Origin: Curtobacterium sp. MCBD17_035
GTDB taxonomy: Bacteria; Actinomycetota; Actinomycetes; Actinomycetales; Microbacteriaceae
Direction: 5' to 3'
DNA length: 64,000 bases
Assembly (NCBI RefSeq): GCF_003234815.2
Contig: NZ_CP126279.1
Coordinates: forward strand, 992,001-1,056,000
The notes beneath the pieces are model-generated. The model saw only the letters and a program-made list of their open reading frames with translations, did no database searches and was not told the DNA's origin. Positions 9,383-18,935 of this stretch are shown piece by piece (the stretch's first letter is position 1; each line of letters begins with the position of its first letter). The position numbers and the translations under genes are program-made.

Positions 9383-10543
9383 GTGACCCGAACGGATCCG
9401 TCGGCCTCGTCCGGGCCCTCCCGCACCGCCCCGACCGCCGCGCCCGAGTCCACCGGCCAGCGTCGGGTCAGCGGACAGGTCCGGATCGTCGGGACCGGGC
9501 TCCTCGGCGCATCGATCGGACTCGCGCTCCGGCAACAGGGCGTGGACGTCGTCCTCGACGACGCCTCGCCTGCAGCGCTCGCGCTCGCCGCGGACTACGG
9601 GGCCGGTCGACTCGCGTCCGACGGTGACCGCCCCGGCCTCGTCGTCGTCGCGGTGCCACCGGACGTGACCGCGTCGGTCGTCGCACGCGAGTTGGACGCA
9701 CACCCGGACGCGGTCGTCACCGATGTCTCGAGCGTCAAGGCGGGTCCGCTGGCAGCGCTCCGACAGCGCGGAGCGGACGTCAGCCGATACGTGGGATCGC
9801 ACCCGATGGCGGGTCGCGAGCGCAGCGGCGCCATCGCCGCGCGCGCGGACCTGTTCATCGGACGGCCCTGGGTCATCGCGGGCCACCAGGGCATCACGCA
9901 TCAGCGTGCCGTGGCCGTCGAGGACCTCGCGCTGGACCTCGGCGCGACCGTCGTCGAGATGGACGTCGACACCCACGACGAGGCCGTCGCCCTGGTGTCC
10001 CACGCGCCCCAACTCGTGTCGACGCTGATGGCCTCGCAGCTGCGCAACGCCCCCGACACGTCGCTCGGTCTCGCGGGTGGCGGCGTTCGCGACGTCACCC
10101 GGGTGGCCGCGAGCGATCCCGGCCTCTGGGTCCAGATCCTCGGTGCGAACGCGCCGCGGATCCGGCCGGTGCTCGAGGCGTTCCGCGCTGAACTCGACGC
10201 CGTCATCGCCGCGCTCGCCGAGCCCACGGCCCCGGGAGCCCCCAGGACGATCGCGGGCGCGATGGCCGCCGGCAACCTCGGCGTGGCCCGGCTGCCCGGC
10301 AAACACGGCACGACCCGGCGGTACAGCCAGGTCGTCGTGCTCATCGATGACCAGCCCGGCCAACTGGCCCGCCTGCTGACCGAGATCGGGCAGATCGGCG
10401 TCAACCTCGAGGACCTGCGCCTCGAGCACTCGCCGGGAGCACCCATCGGCATCGTCGAGGTCTCGGTGGTACCGGAGGAAGAACAGCGGCTACTCGACGA
10501 GCTCGAGCGCCGTGGATGGAGGATCGCAGCGGCATGGGCATGA
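9383..10543 (+). CDS. tyrA: Prephenate dehydrogenase with ACT domain
   Basis: Converts prephenate to 4-hydroxyphenylpyruvate in tyrosine synthesis. The Rossmann start [32 protein letters not shown] and the [18 protein letters not shown] segment are typical of TyrA. A C-terminal ACT domain ([20 protein letters not shown]...[12 protein letters not shown]) suggests feedback control by an amino acid. I chose GTG 9383 because GGAGAGGA lies 8 nt before it. An alternative is GTG 9311, which would add 24 residues and has TAGGCT (9299-9304) 6 nt upstream; the same box could equally give a short leader for the 9383 start. Confidence 0.9.
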   Translation: MTRTDPSASSGPSRTAPTAAPESTGQRRVSGQVRIVGTGLLGASIGLALRQQGVDVVLDDASPAALALAADYGAGRLASDGDRPGLVVVAVPPDVTASVVARELDAHPDAVVTDVSSVKAGPLAALRQRGADVSRYVGSHPMAGRERSGAIAARADLFIGRPWVIAGHQGITHQRAVAVEDLALDLGATVVEMDVDTHDEAVALVSHAPQLVSTLMASQLRNAPDTSLGLAGGGVRDVTRVAASDPGLWVQILGANAPRIRPVLEAFRAELDAVIAALAEPTAPGAPRTIAGAMAAGNLGVARLPGKHGTTRRYSQVVVLIDDQPGQLARLLTEIGQIGVNLEDLRLEHSPGAPIGIVEVSVVPEEEQRLLDELERRGWRIAAAWA

Positions 10544-11514
10544 ACGGCACCGACGAAATGGGCACCGACGAGATGGGCACCGACGAGATGGGCATCGACG
10601 GGACGGACACCGCGGCGATGGGCGACACGGCGCTCGGCGACAGCGGCGTGACCGGTGGTCCGGACGGCCCCGACGCCGGCCTCCCGACTCCGGGTGGTGC
10701 GCCCGGTCCGGCGACACCGGGCGGCGGTGCTCCCGGTGGCGGGATCAGTGACGTGCTCGGCGGCGCTCCGGACGGTCCGGCCGGCGAGCCGGGCTCGATG
10801 CGGGACCCCCTGCCCGCGGGTCTGCCGCAGGGCGCGTACGTCGCGAAGTTCGTGGTCGCCGTGGACGGTCCGGCGGGGAGCGGCAAGTCGAGCGTGTCGC
10901 GGGCGGCGGCGCGGGTGCTGGGCTTCGACTACCAGGACACGGGAGCCGCCTACCGGGCGCTCGCGTGGCACGCGCTCCGGTACGGCGTCGACCTGGACGA
11001 CCCGGCAGCCGTCGTGGCGTCCTGGGACACGTTCCGCTACCAGATCGGCACCGACCCCGACGACTACTTCGTCCGCGTGGGCGACACGGACGTCACCGAG
11101 GCGATCCGGACACCCGAGGTGACCGCTGCGGTGGCGCACATCGCCAAGCTCCCGGCCGTCCGGGCCAAGCTCGTGCAGTTGTTCCGCGACGTGATGCGCC
11201 GTGCGGACGCGCCGGGGATCATCACCGAGGGGCGCGACATCACGACCGTCGTCGCGCCGGACGCCGAGGTGCGGATCCTGCTGACGGCGGACGAGTCGGT
11301 TAGAATGGCCCGACGTTCTGCTGAGGTGACGACGCAGACACCCGAGGAGACGGCCCGTGCCCTGGCGCGACGTGACCAGGCCGATGCTCGGGTCGTCGAC
11401 TTCATGAACGCCGCGGACGGTGTCACCACCGTCGACTCCACCGATCTCGACTTCGACCAGACCGTGCAGGCGGTGGTCGATCTGGCCCGAACGGCCACCA
11501 CCCCACAGGACTGA
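10534..11514 (+). CDS. cmk: Cytidylate kinase with long N-terminal extension
   Basis: Phosphorylates CMP/dCMP with ATP. The kinase begins near residue 104 ([20 protein letters not shown], with the P-loop) and continues with [16 protein letters not shown] and [17 protein letters not shown], all CMK hallmarks. The preceding 100 residues are not part of the family: four GTDEM-type pentapeptides, then a Gly/Pro-rich linker. ATG 10534 has GGAGGA about 10 nt upstream; ATG 10516 is an in-frame alternative. The start lies inside the tyrA end, and der follows after 3 bases, so the three are one transcription unit. Confidence 0.9.
   Translation: MGMNGTDEMGTDEMGTDEMGIDGTDTAAMGDTALGDSGVTGGPDGPDAGLPTPGGAPGPATPGGGAPGGGISDVLGGAPDGPAGEPGSMRDPLPAGLPQGAYVAKFVVAVDGPAGSGKSSVSRAAARVLGFDYQDTGAAYRALAWHALRYGVDLDDPAAVVASWDTFRYQIGTDPDDYFVRVGDTDVTEAIRTPEVTAAVAHIAKLPAVRAKLVQLFRDVMRRADAPGIITEGRDITTVVAPDAEVRILLTADESVRMARRSAEVTTQTPEETARALARRDQADARVVDFMNAADGVTTVDSTDLDFDQTVQAVVDLARTATTPQD
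10546..10605 (+). repeat. 15-bp in-frame tandem repeat in cmk
   Basis: Four adjacent 15-nt units (consensus GGCACCGACGAGATG), two of them identical, coding for GTDEM. The unit length keeps the reading frame. Confidence 0.85.
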
Positions 11515-11517
11515 CAC

Positions 11518-13065
11518 ATGGCGCATCTCGACGACCTGAGCGACGACGTCGCCGACTCCTCCGGCGGGGACTCGTTCCCCGAGTACGACCGCGCGCTCGG
11601 CGAGCGGCTCGACCAGCTCGACGACGCCGACGCGGAACAGCGGGCGAACGCGCTCCGGGCTGGACTCGAGGACTACGACCTCGACGAGGAGGACATCGAG
11701 CTCCTCGACGGCGCCGAACTCGGTGAGGACGGTCAGACCTATCTGCCGGCCCTGCCGGTGCTCGCGATCGTGGGACGTCCGAACGTCGGCAAGTCGGCGC
11801 TGGTCAACCGGATCCTCGGCCGCCGCGAAGCAGTCGTCCAGGACGTCCCGGGTGTGACGCGCGACCGGGTCTCCTACAAAGCGGAATGGAACGGCAAGCG
11901 CTTCACGCTCGTCGACACCGGCGGGTGGGAGCCCGACGCCACGGGCATCAACGCGTCCGTGGCGGCGCAGGCCGAGGTCGCCGTGGACTTGGCGGACGCG
12001 GTCCTGTTCGTCGTGGACGCCACCGTCGGCGCGACCGCGACGGACGAGCACGTCGTGCGGATGCTCCGGGGAACCGACAGGCCGGTCATCGTCGCCGCGA
12101 ACAAGGTCGACGACGAGCGCCGCGAGCTCGACGTCCACGAGCTGTGGAACCTGGGCCTCGGCGAACCGCACCCGGTGTCGGCCCTGCACGGTCGCGGCGT
12201 CGCCGACCTGCTGGACCTCGTCGTGACGACGCTGCCCGACACCTCCGCGGTCGCCAAGCAAGAGGTGGGCGGCCCCCGTCGCGTCGCAATCCTCGGCCGA
12301 CCGAACGTCGGCAAGAGCTCGCTGCTCAACAAGGCCGCGGGCGAGGAACGGGTGGTGGTGAACGACCTCGCCGGGACGACGCGCGATCCCGTCGACGAGC
12401 AGATCGAGCTGGGCGGCCGGGTCTGGCGCTTCGTCGACACGGCGGGCATCCGCAAGCGGGTGCACATGCAGCAGGGCGCCGACTTCTACGCGTCGCTCCG
12501 CACCACGGCGGCGCTCGAGAAGGCCGAGGTCGCGGTCGTCATCCTCGACGTGACCGAGCCGATCTCGGTGCAGGACCTGCGGATCATCGACCTCGTCCTC
12601 GAGTCCGGCCGCGCGCTCGTGCTCGCGTTCAACAAGTGGGACCTGCTCGATGACGACCGCCGGCGGTACCTGGAGCGTGAGATCGAGCAGGACCTGGCAC
12701 ACGTGGCCTGGGCGCCGCGCGTCAACATCTCGGCTCGGACCGGTCGGCACCTCGAGAAGCTGGTGCCCGCGCTGACGGTCGCGCTCGACTCGTGGGACAC
12801 GCGCATCCCCACCGGGAAGGTCAACGCCTTCATCGCGGAACTCGTCCAAGAACACCCCCACCCCGTCCGCGGCGGCAAGCAGCCGCGGATCCTGTTCGGG
12901 ACGCAAGCGTCCTCGCGACCCCCGACATTCGTCCTGTTCACCACCGGGTTCCTGGACCCGCAGTACCGGCGCTTCATCACCCGACGCCTCCGTGAGGTCT
13001 GGGGCTTCGAGGGGACCCCGATCACGGTCAACATGCGCGTGCGCGAGCGGCGGAAGCGGCCGTAG
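11518..13065 (+). CDS. der: Ribosome-associated GTPase Der (EngA)
   Basis: Double GTPase needed for 50S ribosome assembly. The first G domain starts near residue 80 ([18 protein letters not shown], later [13 protein letters not shown]), the second near residue 254 ([17 protein letters not shown], later [14 protein letters not shown]), and a C-terminal KH-like domain ends in [14 protein letters not shown]. The first 78 or so residues are strongly acidic (many Asp/Glu) and absent from the minimal family. The gene lies 3 bases after cmk, a common actinobacterial cmk-der pair, and is followed by a hairpin terminator. Confidence 0.96.
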   Translation: MAHLDDLSDDVADSSGGDSFPEYDRALGERLDQLDDADAEQRANALRAGLEDYDLDEEDIELLDGAELGEDGQTYLPALPVLAIVGRPNVGKSALVNRILGRREAVVQDVPGVTRDRVSYKAEWNGKRFTLVDTGGWEPDATGINASVAAQAEVAVDLADAVLFVVDATVGATATDEHVVRMLRGTDRPVIVAANKVDDERRELDVHELWNLGLGEPHPVSALHGRGVADLLDLVVTTLPDTSAVAKQEVGGPRRVAILGRPNVGKSSLLNKAAGEERVVVNDLAGTTRDPVDEQIELGGRVWRFVDTAGIRKRVHMQQGADFYASLRTTAALEKAEVAVVILDVTEPISVQDLRIIDLVLESGRALVLAFNKWDLLDDDRRRYLEREIEQDLAHVAWAPRVNISARTGRHLEKLVPALTVALDSWDTRIPTGKVNAFIAELVQEHPHPVRGGKQPRILFGTQASSRPPTFVLFTTGFLDPQYRRFITRRLREVWGFEGTPITVNMRVRERRKRP

Positions 13066-13073
13066 GTCCGGAA

Positions 13074-13119
13074 CATCGAGGGGGGGTGCCGTCGTCACGA
13101 CGGCACCCCCTCCTCGATG
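13074..13119 (+). terminator. Hairpin terminator after der
   Basis: A GGGGGTGCCGTCGT arm and its complement (about 13082-13110) flanked by CATCGAG/CTCGATG pairing. It closes the housekeeping operon. Confidence 0.75.
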
Positions 13120-13292
13120 CCCGCGGGCGTCCTCGGCTGCCCCGCCTGCTCGATCTCCTCGCAGCCGTTGGTCAAATATCAGTTGATCGGTCGGCTAGCC
13201 TGAGGGAGCGGGACGGGGGCCCCGCGGGTGCTGCCGGGTCTGTCACCGGCCCGGCAGCACAGCAGACCTGGGCGACGGGACGAGGGGGGACC

Positions 13293-13586
13293 ATGGCGGG
13301 ATCGACGACGGACGAACTCCGCATCAGCCGCGCGGAACTGGAGGCGCTCGCACGCACGCTGGACGAGGCCGCGGACCGCGTGCTGATCGACCCGCGCATG
13401 CTCGGCCCGCACGACGACGCGGTCGGGCGAGCCGACGTGGTCGCGGAACTCGACGACGTGGTCGCTCGACAGGTGGCGCGATCCCGCGCGTGTGCCGACG
13501 ACCTCCACCACCTCGGTGCCTTTGCGCGGACCACCGCTGACCGGATGGCGGAATGCGACGGGCTGTTGGCCGTCGCGGCGCGATGA
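13293..13586 (+). CDS. Small helical protein of unknown function, first gene of a three-gene cluster
   Basis: I do not recognise this 97-residue protein. It has no signal peptide or membrane segment and looks fully helical, with Ala/Leu/Asp/Arg heptad-like spacing (ELEALARTLDEAADRVL, ARSRACADDLHHLGAFARTTADRM). Size and helicity resemble the WXG100/ESX-type small partner proteins, but there is no WXG. The ATG has GGGGGGA 2-3 nt upstream, and a TAGCCT box lies at 13196-13201. Its TGA overlaps the ATG of the next gene (ATGA), so the two are translationally coupled and probably work together. Confidence 0.7.
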   Translation: MAGSTTDELRISRAELEALARTLDEAADRVLIDPRMLGPHDDAVGRADVVAELDDVVARQVARSRACADDLHHLGAFARTTADRMAECDGLLAVAAR

Positions 13587-15343
13587 CCGACGACGACCCG
13601 GGCGCGGGAGACCCAGGTCAGCTCCGATCGTTGGCGCGCAACCGTGATGCGGTCCTGCGTGCCACCTCGGCTGCGGTCCGCGCCGTCCGCTCGGCAACCG
13701 AGTTCGACCACACCGCATGGGCGGGGTCGGCCGCGGACGCCTTCGCCGCGACCGTGCCGTCCGTCCTGGCCTCGGCACTCGTCCTGGAGGCCGGTCTCCA
13801 GTTCCACGAAACGGCGCTCGCCCGGTACGCGGACGGCGTCGCTGCGATCCAGGAGGAACAGCGCGAAGCCCTCCGTCAGCTCGCCGAGGCCGAGGCGACC
13901 ATCGGGTCCGAGCGGACATGGCTCCTGGACCTCGACGACCAGTTCCACCGCGTCACGGCACTCGGTGGGGGTGAACCCGGGGACCTCGCGGGCCTCCGTC
14001 AGCAGCGCGCTCGTGCCGAGGACACGGCGGCGCTCGCCGAACGGGAGCGCGCAGACGTGGAATCGGCGCTTGAGGACCTCCGCGTCCGGAGACGTCGCCT
14101 CGACGGCGCCTTCGTCGAGGCGCTGCACGACGCCGACGATGCGAACGCGGTGCTCCGGCGCGCAGGCGTGGCGGCATCGGCCACGGACCTCGTCGCCTTG
14201 CTCGCCGCGATGACGCCTGAGCAGGTGAGGTCCTACGCAGACGCGCACCGTGCGCTCGTGCGGGCTGCCTTCTCCGGCAGCGCCGACGCGGTCAGGCACC
14301 GCTGGGACAGCATGGGCGCCAGTGATGGCACCACGGCCGTCCAGTCGGCGCTGCTCGCAGCACTGCCGTCGTTCTTCGGGTCGCTCGACGGGGTCCCGGT
14401 GGAGGCGCGCGTCGCCGCGAACCGGCACGTGGCGGTGCGCCGCATCCGTCGGTTGGACCATGAGCGTGCCGCCCTCGTCGCGCGTGGCCGCCGCGGCGAG
14501 GGGGACCTCCGACAGCGCATCGCCCAGCTCGACGCGGAACGCGCGTACCTGGCACTCGTCGCGGCCGGACGCCGACGGACGTACCTGCTGGACATCGACC
14601 ACAGCCGCATCATCGAGGTCCTCGGGACGCCGAGCCCGGCGACGAGGCACGTGATCACCTACGTGCCCGGGACCTTCACCAACCTCGACGCCATGTACGG
14701 CGGGGGAGTGCGGCAGGTGCCCGCATACCTGTCGAGGCGACACCAGGAGGACGCGGTCGTGTTCGTTTACAAGGACGGCCGATTCCCCGGAGTCGTGGAG
14801 CCCGACGGGACAACGACCGCGAAGGGCTTCGTGATCGAGGCCAACGACACGGCCTTCGCGCTCCGCAGTGGCCGACAGTTGGCGTCGTTCACCCGCGGCG
14901 TTGAGTCCGACCCAGTCTTCGCCGCTGCCCGGTCGACGGCGATCGGACACAGCTGGGGCCTGGCGAACGTCGCCGCGTCCGAGGTCGCCGGAAGCCGGTA
15001 CGACGCCGTCGTCTCGCTCTCCGGGGCGGGGATGCCGCTGGACTGGCGCGCGGACCCGGCCACCGAGTACTTCGACTACTCGTACAACGACGTCCTGCAG
15101 GTGCTCCAGGCGCCCGTGCTCGATGCCGTCTGGCAGGGTGTCAACCCGCGGCACGAGCCGGCGTTCGAGCACGGTCCGTACTACCGCAGCCCCGCTGACG
15201 ACGCCGCGGATCGCACACCCGGGCTCGCGGCGAGGGTCGAAGCAGAGCTCGGTGCCCTCACGAGCAACCATTCGCTGGTTGCGTCGAACGCGCCGGCCAA
15301 CCGCCCGCTCCTCCAGGACCTCGACCGGCAGGTGCTGCGTTGA
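13583..15343 (+). CDS. WXG-like helical domain fused to a DUF1023-type alpha/beta hydrolase
   Basis: A 586-residue protein. The N-terminal half is helical with a WxG at residues 46-48 (HTAWAGSAADAF), as in WXG/LXG proteins handled by type VII secretion, followed by a long coiled coil (EEQREALRQLAEAEATI, AEDTAALAERERADVE). The C-terminal half is an alpha/beta hydrolase of the kind called DUF1023 in actinobacteria: VITYVPGTFTNLDAMYGGG, then the nucleophile elbow IGHSWG with Ser457. No signal peptide is visible. It overlaps both neighbours by 4 bases. The substrate is unknown; lipid or ester hydrolysis, or a secreted effector role, are possibilities inferred only from the domains. Confidence 0.75.
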   Translation: MTDDDPGAGDPGQLRSLARNRDAVLRATSAAVRAVRSATEFDHTAWAGSAADAFAATVPSVLASALVLEAGLQFHETALARYADGVAAIQEEQREALRQLAEAEATIGSERTWLLDLDDQFHRVTALGGGEPGDLAGLRQQRARAEDTAALAERERADVESALEDLRVRRRRLDGAFVEALHDADDANAVLRRAGVAASATDLVALLAAMTPEQVRSYADAHRALVRAAFSGSADAVRHRWDSMGASDGTTAVQSALLAALPSFFGSLDGVPVEARVAANRHVAVRRIRRLDHERAALVARGRRGEGDLRQRIAQLDAERAYLALVAAGRRRTYLLDIDHSRIIEVLGTPSPATRHVITYVPGTFTNLDAMYGGGVRQVPAYLSRRHQEDAVVFVYKDGRFPGVVEPDGTTTAKGFVIEANDTAFALRSGRQLASFTRGVESDPVFAAARSTAIGHSWGLANVAASEVAGSRYDAVVSLSGAGMPLDWRADPATEYFDYSYNDVLQVLQAPVLDAVWQGVNPRHEPAFEHGPYYRSPADDAADRTPGLAARVEAELGALTSNHSLVASNAPANRPLLQDLDRQVLR

Positions 15344-15876
15344 CCGGTCCGCTGACGAACCCGTTCGCCGGTACCGTCTGCGCGATCGCCGTACTGACCG
15401 CACTCGGAGGCTGCGCCGTGATCCAACCACCCTCGCCACCCACGCCGACCAGGACCCCGGGCGAACCGACCATCGCTGAGGTCAAGGCCGGCGTGCAGCG
15501 CCGGGAGCACCAGATCGCCGATCTCGTCCCCGCCGAACTCGTCGACCGCACGCGGTCGCTGGACGAGGGCTCATTCCTGGGCTGCGCCGACGGCCGACAA
15601 TCCTGGACGGGCCGGACGTGGGTGTACCTGCATGACGCCGATCAGGTCCGGCCTGCGGTCGAGATGATCCGGCGGGCGCTCGTCGAGGCGGGAGACGGCG
15701 TCGTGTCGATACGAACGGACGCTGCCGGTGATCGCGGGGTCACCTTGACCCTGCCCCACGACGAGCAGTACCTGATCGGACCCGGGCCGGATTCGGACCC
15801 GACGGCGATCTGGATCGACTCGTTCTCGCGGTGCGTCGTGCTGCCGGGGGGTGTGCTGCCTGGCGACTCCTACTGA
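15340..15876 (+). CDS. Putative lipoprotein, third gene of the cluster
   Basis: A 178-residue protein starting at TTG 15340 inside the stop of the hydrolase gene. The N-terminus is hydrophobic and ends in a lipobox-like LGGC (Cys near residue 25), followed by a Pro/Thr-rich spacer (PPSPPTPTRTPGEP), so it is probably anchored outside the membrane. The mature part has no motif I recognise but has paired Cys residues (FLGCADGRQSW, FSRCVVLPGG). Strict coupling to the hydrolase suggests it is a receptor, chaperone or immunity partner; this is inference. Confidence 0.7.
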   Translation: MTGPLTNPFAGTVCAIAVLTALGGCAVIQPPSPPTPTRTPGEPTIAEVKAGVQRREHQIADLVPAELVDRTRSLDEGSFLGCADGRQSWTGRTWVYLHDADQVRPAVEMIRRALVEAGDGVVSIRTDAAGDRGVTLTLPHDEQYLIGPGPDSDPTAIWIDSFSRCVVLPGGVLPGDSY

Positions 15877-15892
15877 TGCATCGCTGCCGTGA

Positions 15893-15929
15893 CGTGCCGT
15901 GCCGTGCCGTGCCGTGCCGTGCCGTGCGG
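15893..15929 (+). repeat. Short tandem repeat (GTGCC)n
   Basis: Seven consecutive copies of the 5-nt unit just after the lipoprotein gene; no coding role is visible. Such runs are prone to slippage. Confidence 0.85.
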
Positions 15930-16062
15930 CCGGTCGTCGTGCTGGGGTCGTGCGGACGCTTGGCTCGCGTCGCCGGTCGCTCGACCACCCGTGTGAACCG
16001 TTCTCTCAGCGACCGATGCGGCACCATTGATGCTCGGGATCGACCCGGAGGGCAGAACGAGG

Positions 16063-16647
16063 ATGACGCAGGCGTCGCACGGCGGTGCACTCGGCCACGG
16101 CCAGCGCAACGGTCTGCACGGACTCGCAGCGCTCGCGGACAGGGCGTGGTGCCGGTTGCGCCTCGACCGCCTCGCCGGTGGGCGTCAGGCCGGGTACGTG
16201 ATCCGTGAGGACATGCGGCGGCATCCGCGGACGGTGCGCGCGTTCCGATGGATCCGTTGGCTCCTCGTGACGGAGACGCTCGTGGGGCTCACCGCCATCG
16301 TCATCGCGGTCGTGCTCACACGGGCCGGCGTCGCTGTTCCATGGGCAGTGTGGTTCCGGGCGACCGTTGTGCTCCTGATCACCCTGACCCTCTCCGTGTT
16401 CGCGTGGCGGGCGCAGCTCGGGTACTAGTGGGCGTACTCACGGCTGCGGCTGTTCAGCAGGATCTTCCCCGTCGTCACGCTCGTCATCGCCGCGATCCCC
16501 GGCCTGTACCCGTTCTGGATGGTCGTCGAGCAGATCCTGTTCTCGCTGCTCATGATCGGGATCGGTGACTTCTTGACGTCGGACCACATGCGCGCCGCGT
16601 TCCCGAAGCCCGCGCCGCGGACCAGGAGTCGACGGGAACGGAGCTGA
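16063..16647 (+). pseudogene. Membrane protein gene interrupted by an in-frame TAG
   Basis: The reading frame from ATG 16063 (GGAGGG 10 nt upstream) gives a basic N-terminus and two hydrophobic helices (LLVTETLVGLTAIVIAVVL and WFRATVVLLITLTLSVFAW), then stops at TAG 16426-16428. The same frame continues without a break for 72 more codons with two further hydrophobic stretches (FPVVTLVIAAIPGLYPFW, ILFSLLMIGIGDFL) and a basic tail to TGA 16645. The TAG is followed directly by TGG, so a TGG-to-TAG change in a Tyr-Trp-Trp stretch explains it. As one frame this is a four-helix protein of about 194 residues, family unknown. The first part alone (121 codons) may still be made. Confidence 0.7.
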
Positions 16648-16708
16648 GGCAGCCGGAGCTGATGCGGCTCGCGCTGGATCCGTCCGCGCTGGCGTTCCGG
16701 GTGGTCGG

Positions 16709-18850
16709 TCAGGCCACCACAGCGAGTGCGAAGGGCAGGACCTGCTCGACTCCGGCCTGCCGCAGCACGCGTCCGGCGACGGTCATGGTCCACCGGCTGT
16801 CCACGAGGTCGTCGACGAGCAACACCGGCCCGTGGTGTTCCTCGAGCGCGGCTCCGAGGTCGGGTCCGACGCGCACGCTGTCCCAGATGCCGGCGAGTCG
16901 ATACGCACTGTTCGTCGCGCCGTCCGCGCGCATGGTGCCGCCCGTCCGCTCGAGAGTCCCGAGGAACCGCAGCTTGCCGATCCGCGCGAGCTCCCCCGCG
17001 AGCGAAGCGACCAGGAGCGGTCGCGTCCGTGACGGAAGCGCGACGACACCGGTGGGTCGGGCCTCCCAGGGCCAGTCGCGCAGCGCGCGGACGCAGCCCT
17101 GCATGAGCTCCGCGCTGATCGGGGTGTCGGCGCTGTCCGGCGCGAACAGCGCGCGGAGCGGGCCGCCCCAGCCGAGGTCGGTGAGGCGTGCGACGGCCCG
17201 GCCAGTCACGACCTGTTCGGCTGGAGTGATCTTGCCCTTGACGGGGACGTGGAGCCGGTCCATCCCGGACGGCCACTGGAGTCGCGGCGGGATCTCGACG
17301 CCGACCTGGTCGAGCGTGCGAGCTGCCTCGGACGAGGCGGCTTCAGCCACATCGGTCGGGTACCACGCGCCGGCGCAGATGTCGCAGCGGCCGCAGGGTT
17401 CCGCCGTCGGGTCGTCGAGGTCCTGCTGCAGCATCTGCATCCGGCACGTCGTCGCGTGCTCGTACCGGATCATCGACTCCTGCTCGGCGATGCGCGCCTG
17501 CGCGACTCGTGCGTATCGCTCGGCGTCGTACTGCCACGGTTCACCCGTGGCGACCCAGCCGCCGGACACGCGGCGGACCGCGCCGTCGACGTCCAAGACC
17601 TTGAGCAACAGCTCGAGCGTCGATCGCTTGATGTCGACGAGGCCTTCGAGCGCCACCGTCGAGAACGCCCGATCCCGCTCGAGTTGCCGGAGCACGGCGT
17701 TCGCACGGTCCTCGGACGGCATCGAGGCGTTCGCGAAGTACTGCCAGATCTCGCGGTCCTCGCGACCGGGGAGCAGCAAGACGTCGGCGTTCGGGGTGGC
17801 CCGACCTGCACGCCCGATCTGCTGGTAGTACGCGACCGGCGAGGACGGCGCCCCGACGTGGACGACGAACCCCAGGTCCGGCTTGTCGAACCCCATCCCG
17901 AGGGCGCTCGTGGCGACGAGGGCGCGGAGTTCGTTGTCCTTCAGCTGCTGCTCGAGCTGCGCGCGTTCCTCGGCGTCGGTGCGACCGGTGTAGGCCCGGA
18001 CGGCATGGCCGGCCTCGCGGAGGAGGCGAGCGATGTCCTCGGCCGCCGACACCGTCAGCGTGTAGATGATCCCGCTGCCCGGCAGGTCCTGCAGGTGCGC
18101 GATGAGCCAACCGAGGCGAGCACGCGCGTCCGGGAGGTCCAGCACACCGAGACGCAGCGAGGCCCGCGCGAGCGAACCCCGGATCGTGAACACCGGTGCG
18201 TCCGGCGTGACCGTGAGCTGTTCCTCGACGTCGGCCACCACCCGGGCATTCGCGGTCGCGGTCGTCGCGAGGACGGGAACCCCGTCCGGCAGGGCTCGGA
18301 TCAGGTCGGCGAGACGCCGGTAGTCGGGGCGGAAGTCGTGACCCCAGTCGGAGATGCAATGGGCCTCGTCGACGACGAGCAGGCCGAGCCGTTCGACCAG
18401 GGTCGGGAGCTGTTCGTCTCGGAAGCGCGGGTTGTTGAGGCGTTCGGGGGAGACGAGGAGCACGTCGACCTCGTCGGCGCGGAGCGCGGCGGTGATGTCG
18501 CCCCACTCGTGCGCGTTCGCCGAGTTGATCGCCATCGCTCGAACGCCGGCCCGTGCCGCGGCCGCCACCTGATCCCGCATGAGCGCCAGCAGTGGCGAGA
18601 CGAGGACGGTCGGACCGGCGCCGCGGCGACGCAGCAACAACGTGGCGAGGAAGTAGACCGCCGATTTACCCCATCCGGTGCGCTGCACCACGAGCGCACG
18701 CTGCCGGTGTTCGACGAGCGCACTGATCGCCTCGAGCTGGCCGTCGTGGAACACGGCGTCCTGCCGCCCGGTCAGGGCGTGCAGCGCCTCGAGCGCCTCG
18801 GCGCGGAGGGCTTCGGACGGGGCCACGACGGTGGCGGGATCGCTGGTCAC
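16709..18850 (-). CDS. RecQ-family ATP-dependent DNA helicase with phosphoribosyltransferase-like C-terminus
   Basis: A 713-residue 3'-5' DNA helicase of the RecQ family. The N-terminal RecA domain has Walker A with Lys62 (QRTGWGKSAVYF), DEAH with the RecQ-specific aromatic loop (VVDEAHCISDWGHDFRPDYRRL) and ATTATANARV. The second domain has GIIYTLTVSAAEDIARLL and YYQQIGRAGR, followed by a four-Cys zinc module (CRMQMLQQDL...CGRCDIC). The last 200 or so residues replace the usual HRDC domain and end with VLLVDDLVDSRWTMTVAGRVLR, the PRPP-binding motif of type I phosphoribosyltransferases. I chose the GTG at 18850; the adjacent GTG at 18853 is equivalent. Confidence 0.92.
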   Translation of the reverse strand: MTSDPATVVAPSEALRAEALEALHALTGRQDAVFHDGQLEAISALVEHRQRALVVQRTGWGKSAVYFLATLLLRRRGAGPTVLVSPLLALMRDQVAAAARAGVRAMAINSANAHEWGDITAALRADEVDVLLVSPERLNNPRFRDEQLPTLVERLGLLVVDEAHCISDWGHDFRPDYRRLADLIRALPDGVPVLATTATANARVVADVEEQLTVTPDAPVFTIRGSLARASLRLGVLDLPDARARLGWLIAHLQDLPGSGIIYTLTVSAAEDIARLLREAGHAVRAYTGRTDAEERAQLEQQLKDNELRALVATSALGMGFDKPDLGFVVHVGAPSSPVAYYQQIGRAGRATPNADVLLLPGREDREIWQYFANASMPSEDRANAVLRQLERDRAFSTVALEGLVDIKRSTLELLLKVLDVDGAVRRVSGGWVATGEPWQYDAERYARVAQARIAEQESMIRYEHATTCRMQMLQQDLDDPTAEPCGRCDICAGAWYPTDVAEAASSEAARTLDQVGVEIPPRLQWPSGMDRLHVPVKGKITPAEQVVTGRAVARLTDLGWGGPLRALFAPDSADTPISAELMQGCVRALRDWPWEARPTGVVALPSRTRPLLVASLAGELARIGKLRFLGTLERTGGTMRADGATNSAYRLAGIWDSVRVGPDLGAALEEHHGPVLLVDDLVDSRWTMTVAGRVLRQAGVEQVLPFALAVVA

Positions 18851-18935
18851 CACTCCATGGTGACAGGCGGGGCCGACAACACCTGGGCCTCCCGGCCATC
18901 CTGTGGACAACGAGGCGGGTAGGCGCTCTGTGGGA

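Noticed and set aside
9901..13098. 1065-codon open frame on the minus strand
   Set aside because: It lies opposite tyrA, cmk and der, which have clear conserved motifs; its protein is rich in Arg, Asp, His and Val with no fold, as expected from the reverse of GC-rich genes.
18851..18910. Longer start for RecQ
   Set aside because: The extra residues (Gly/Pro-rich) are not conserved in the family, and no ribosome-binding site precedes them.
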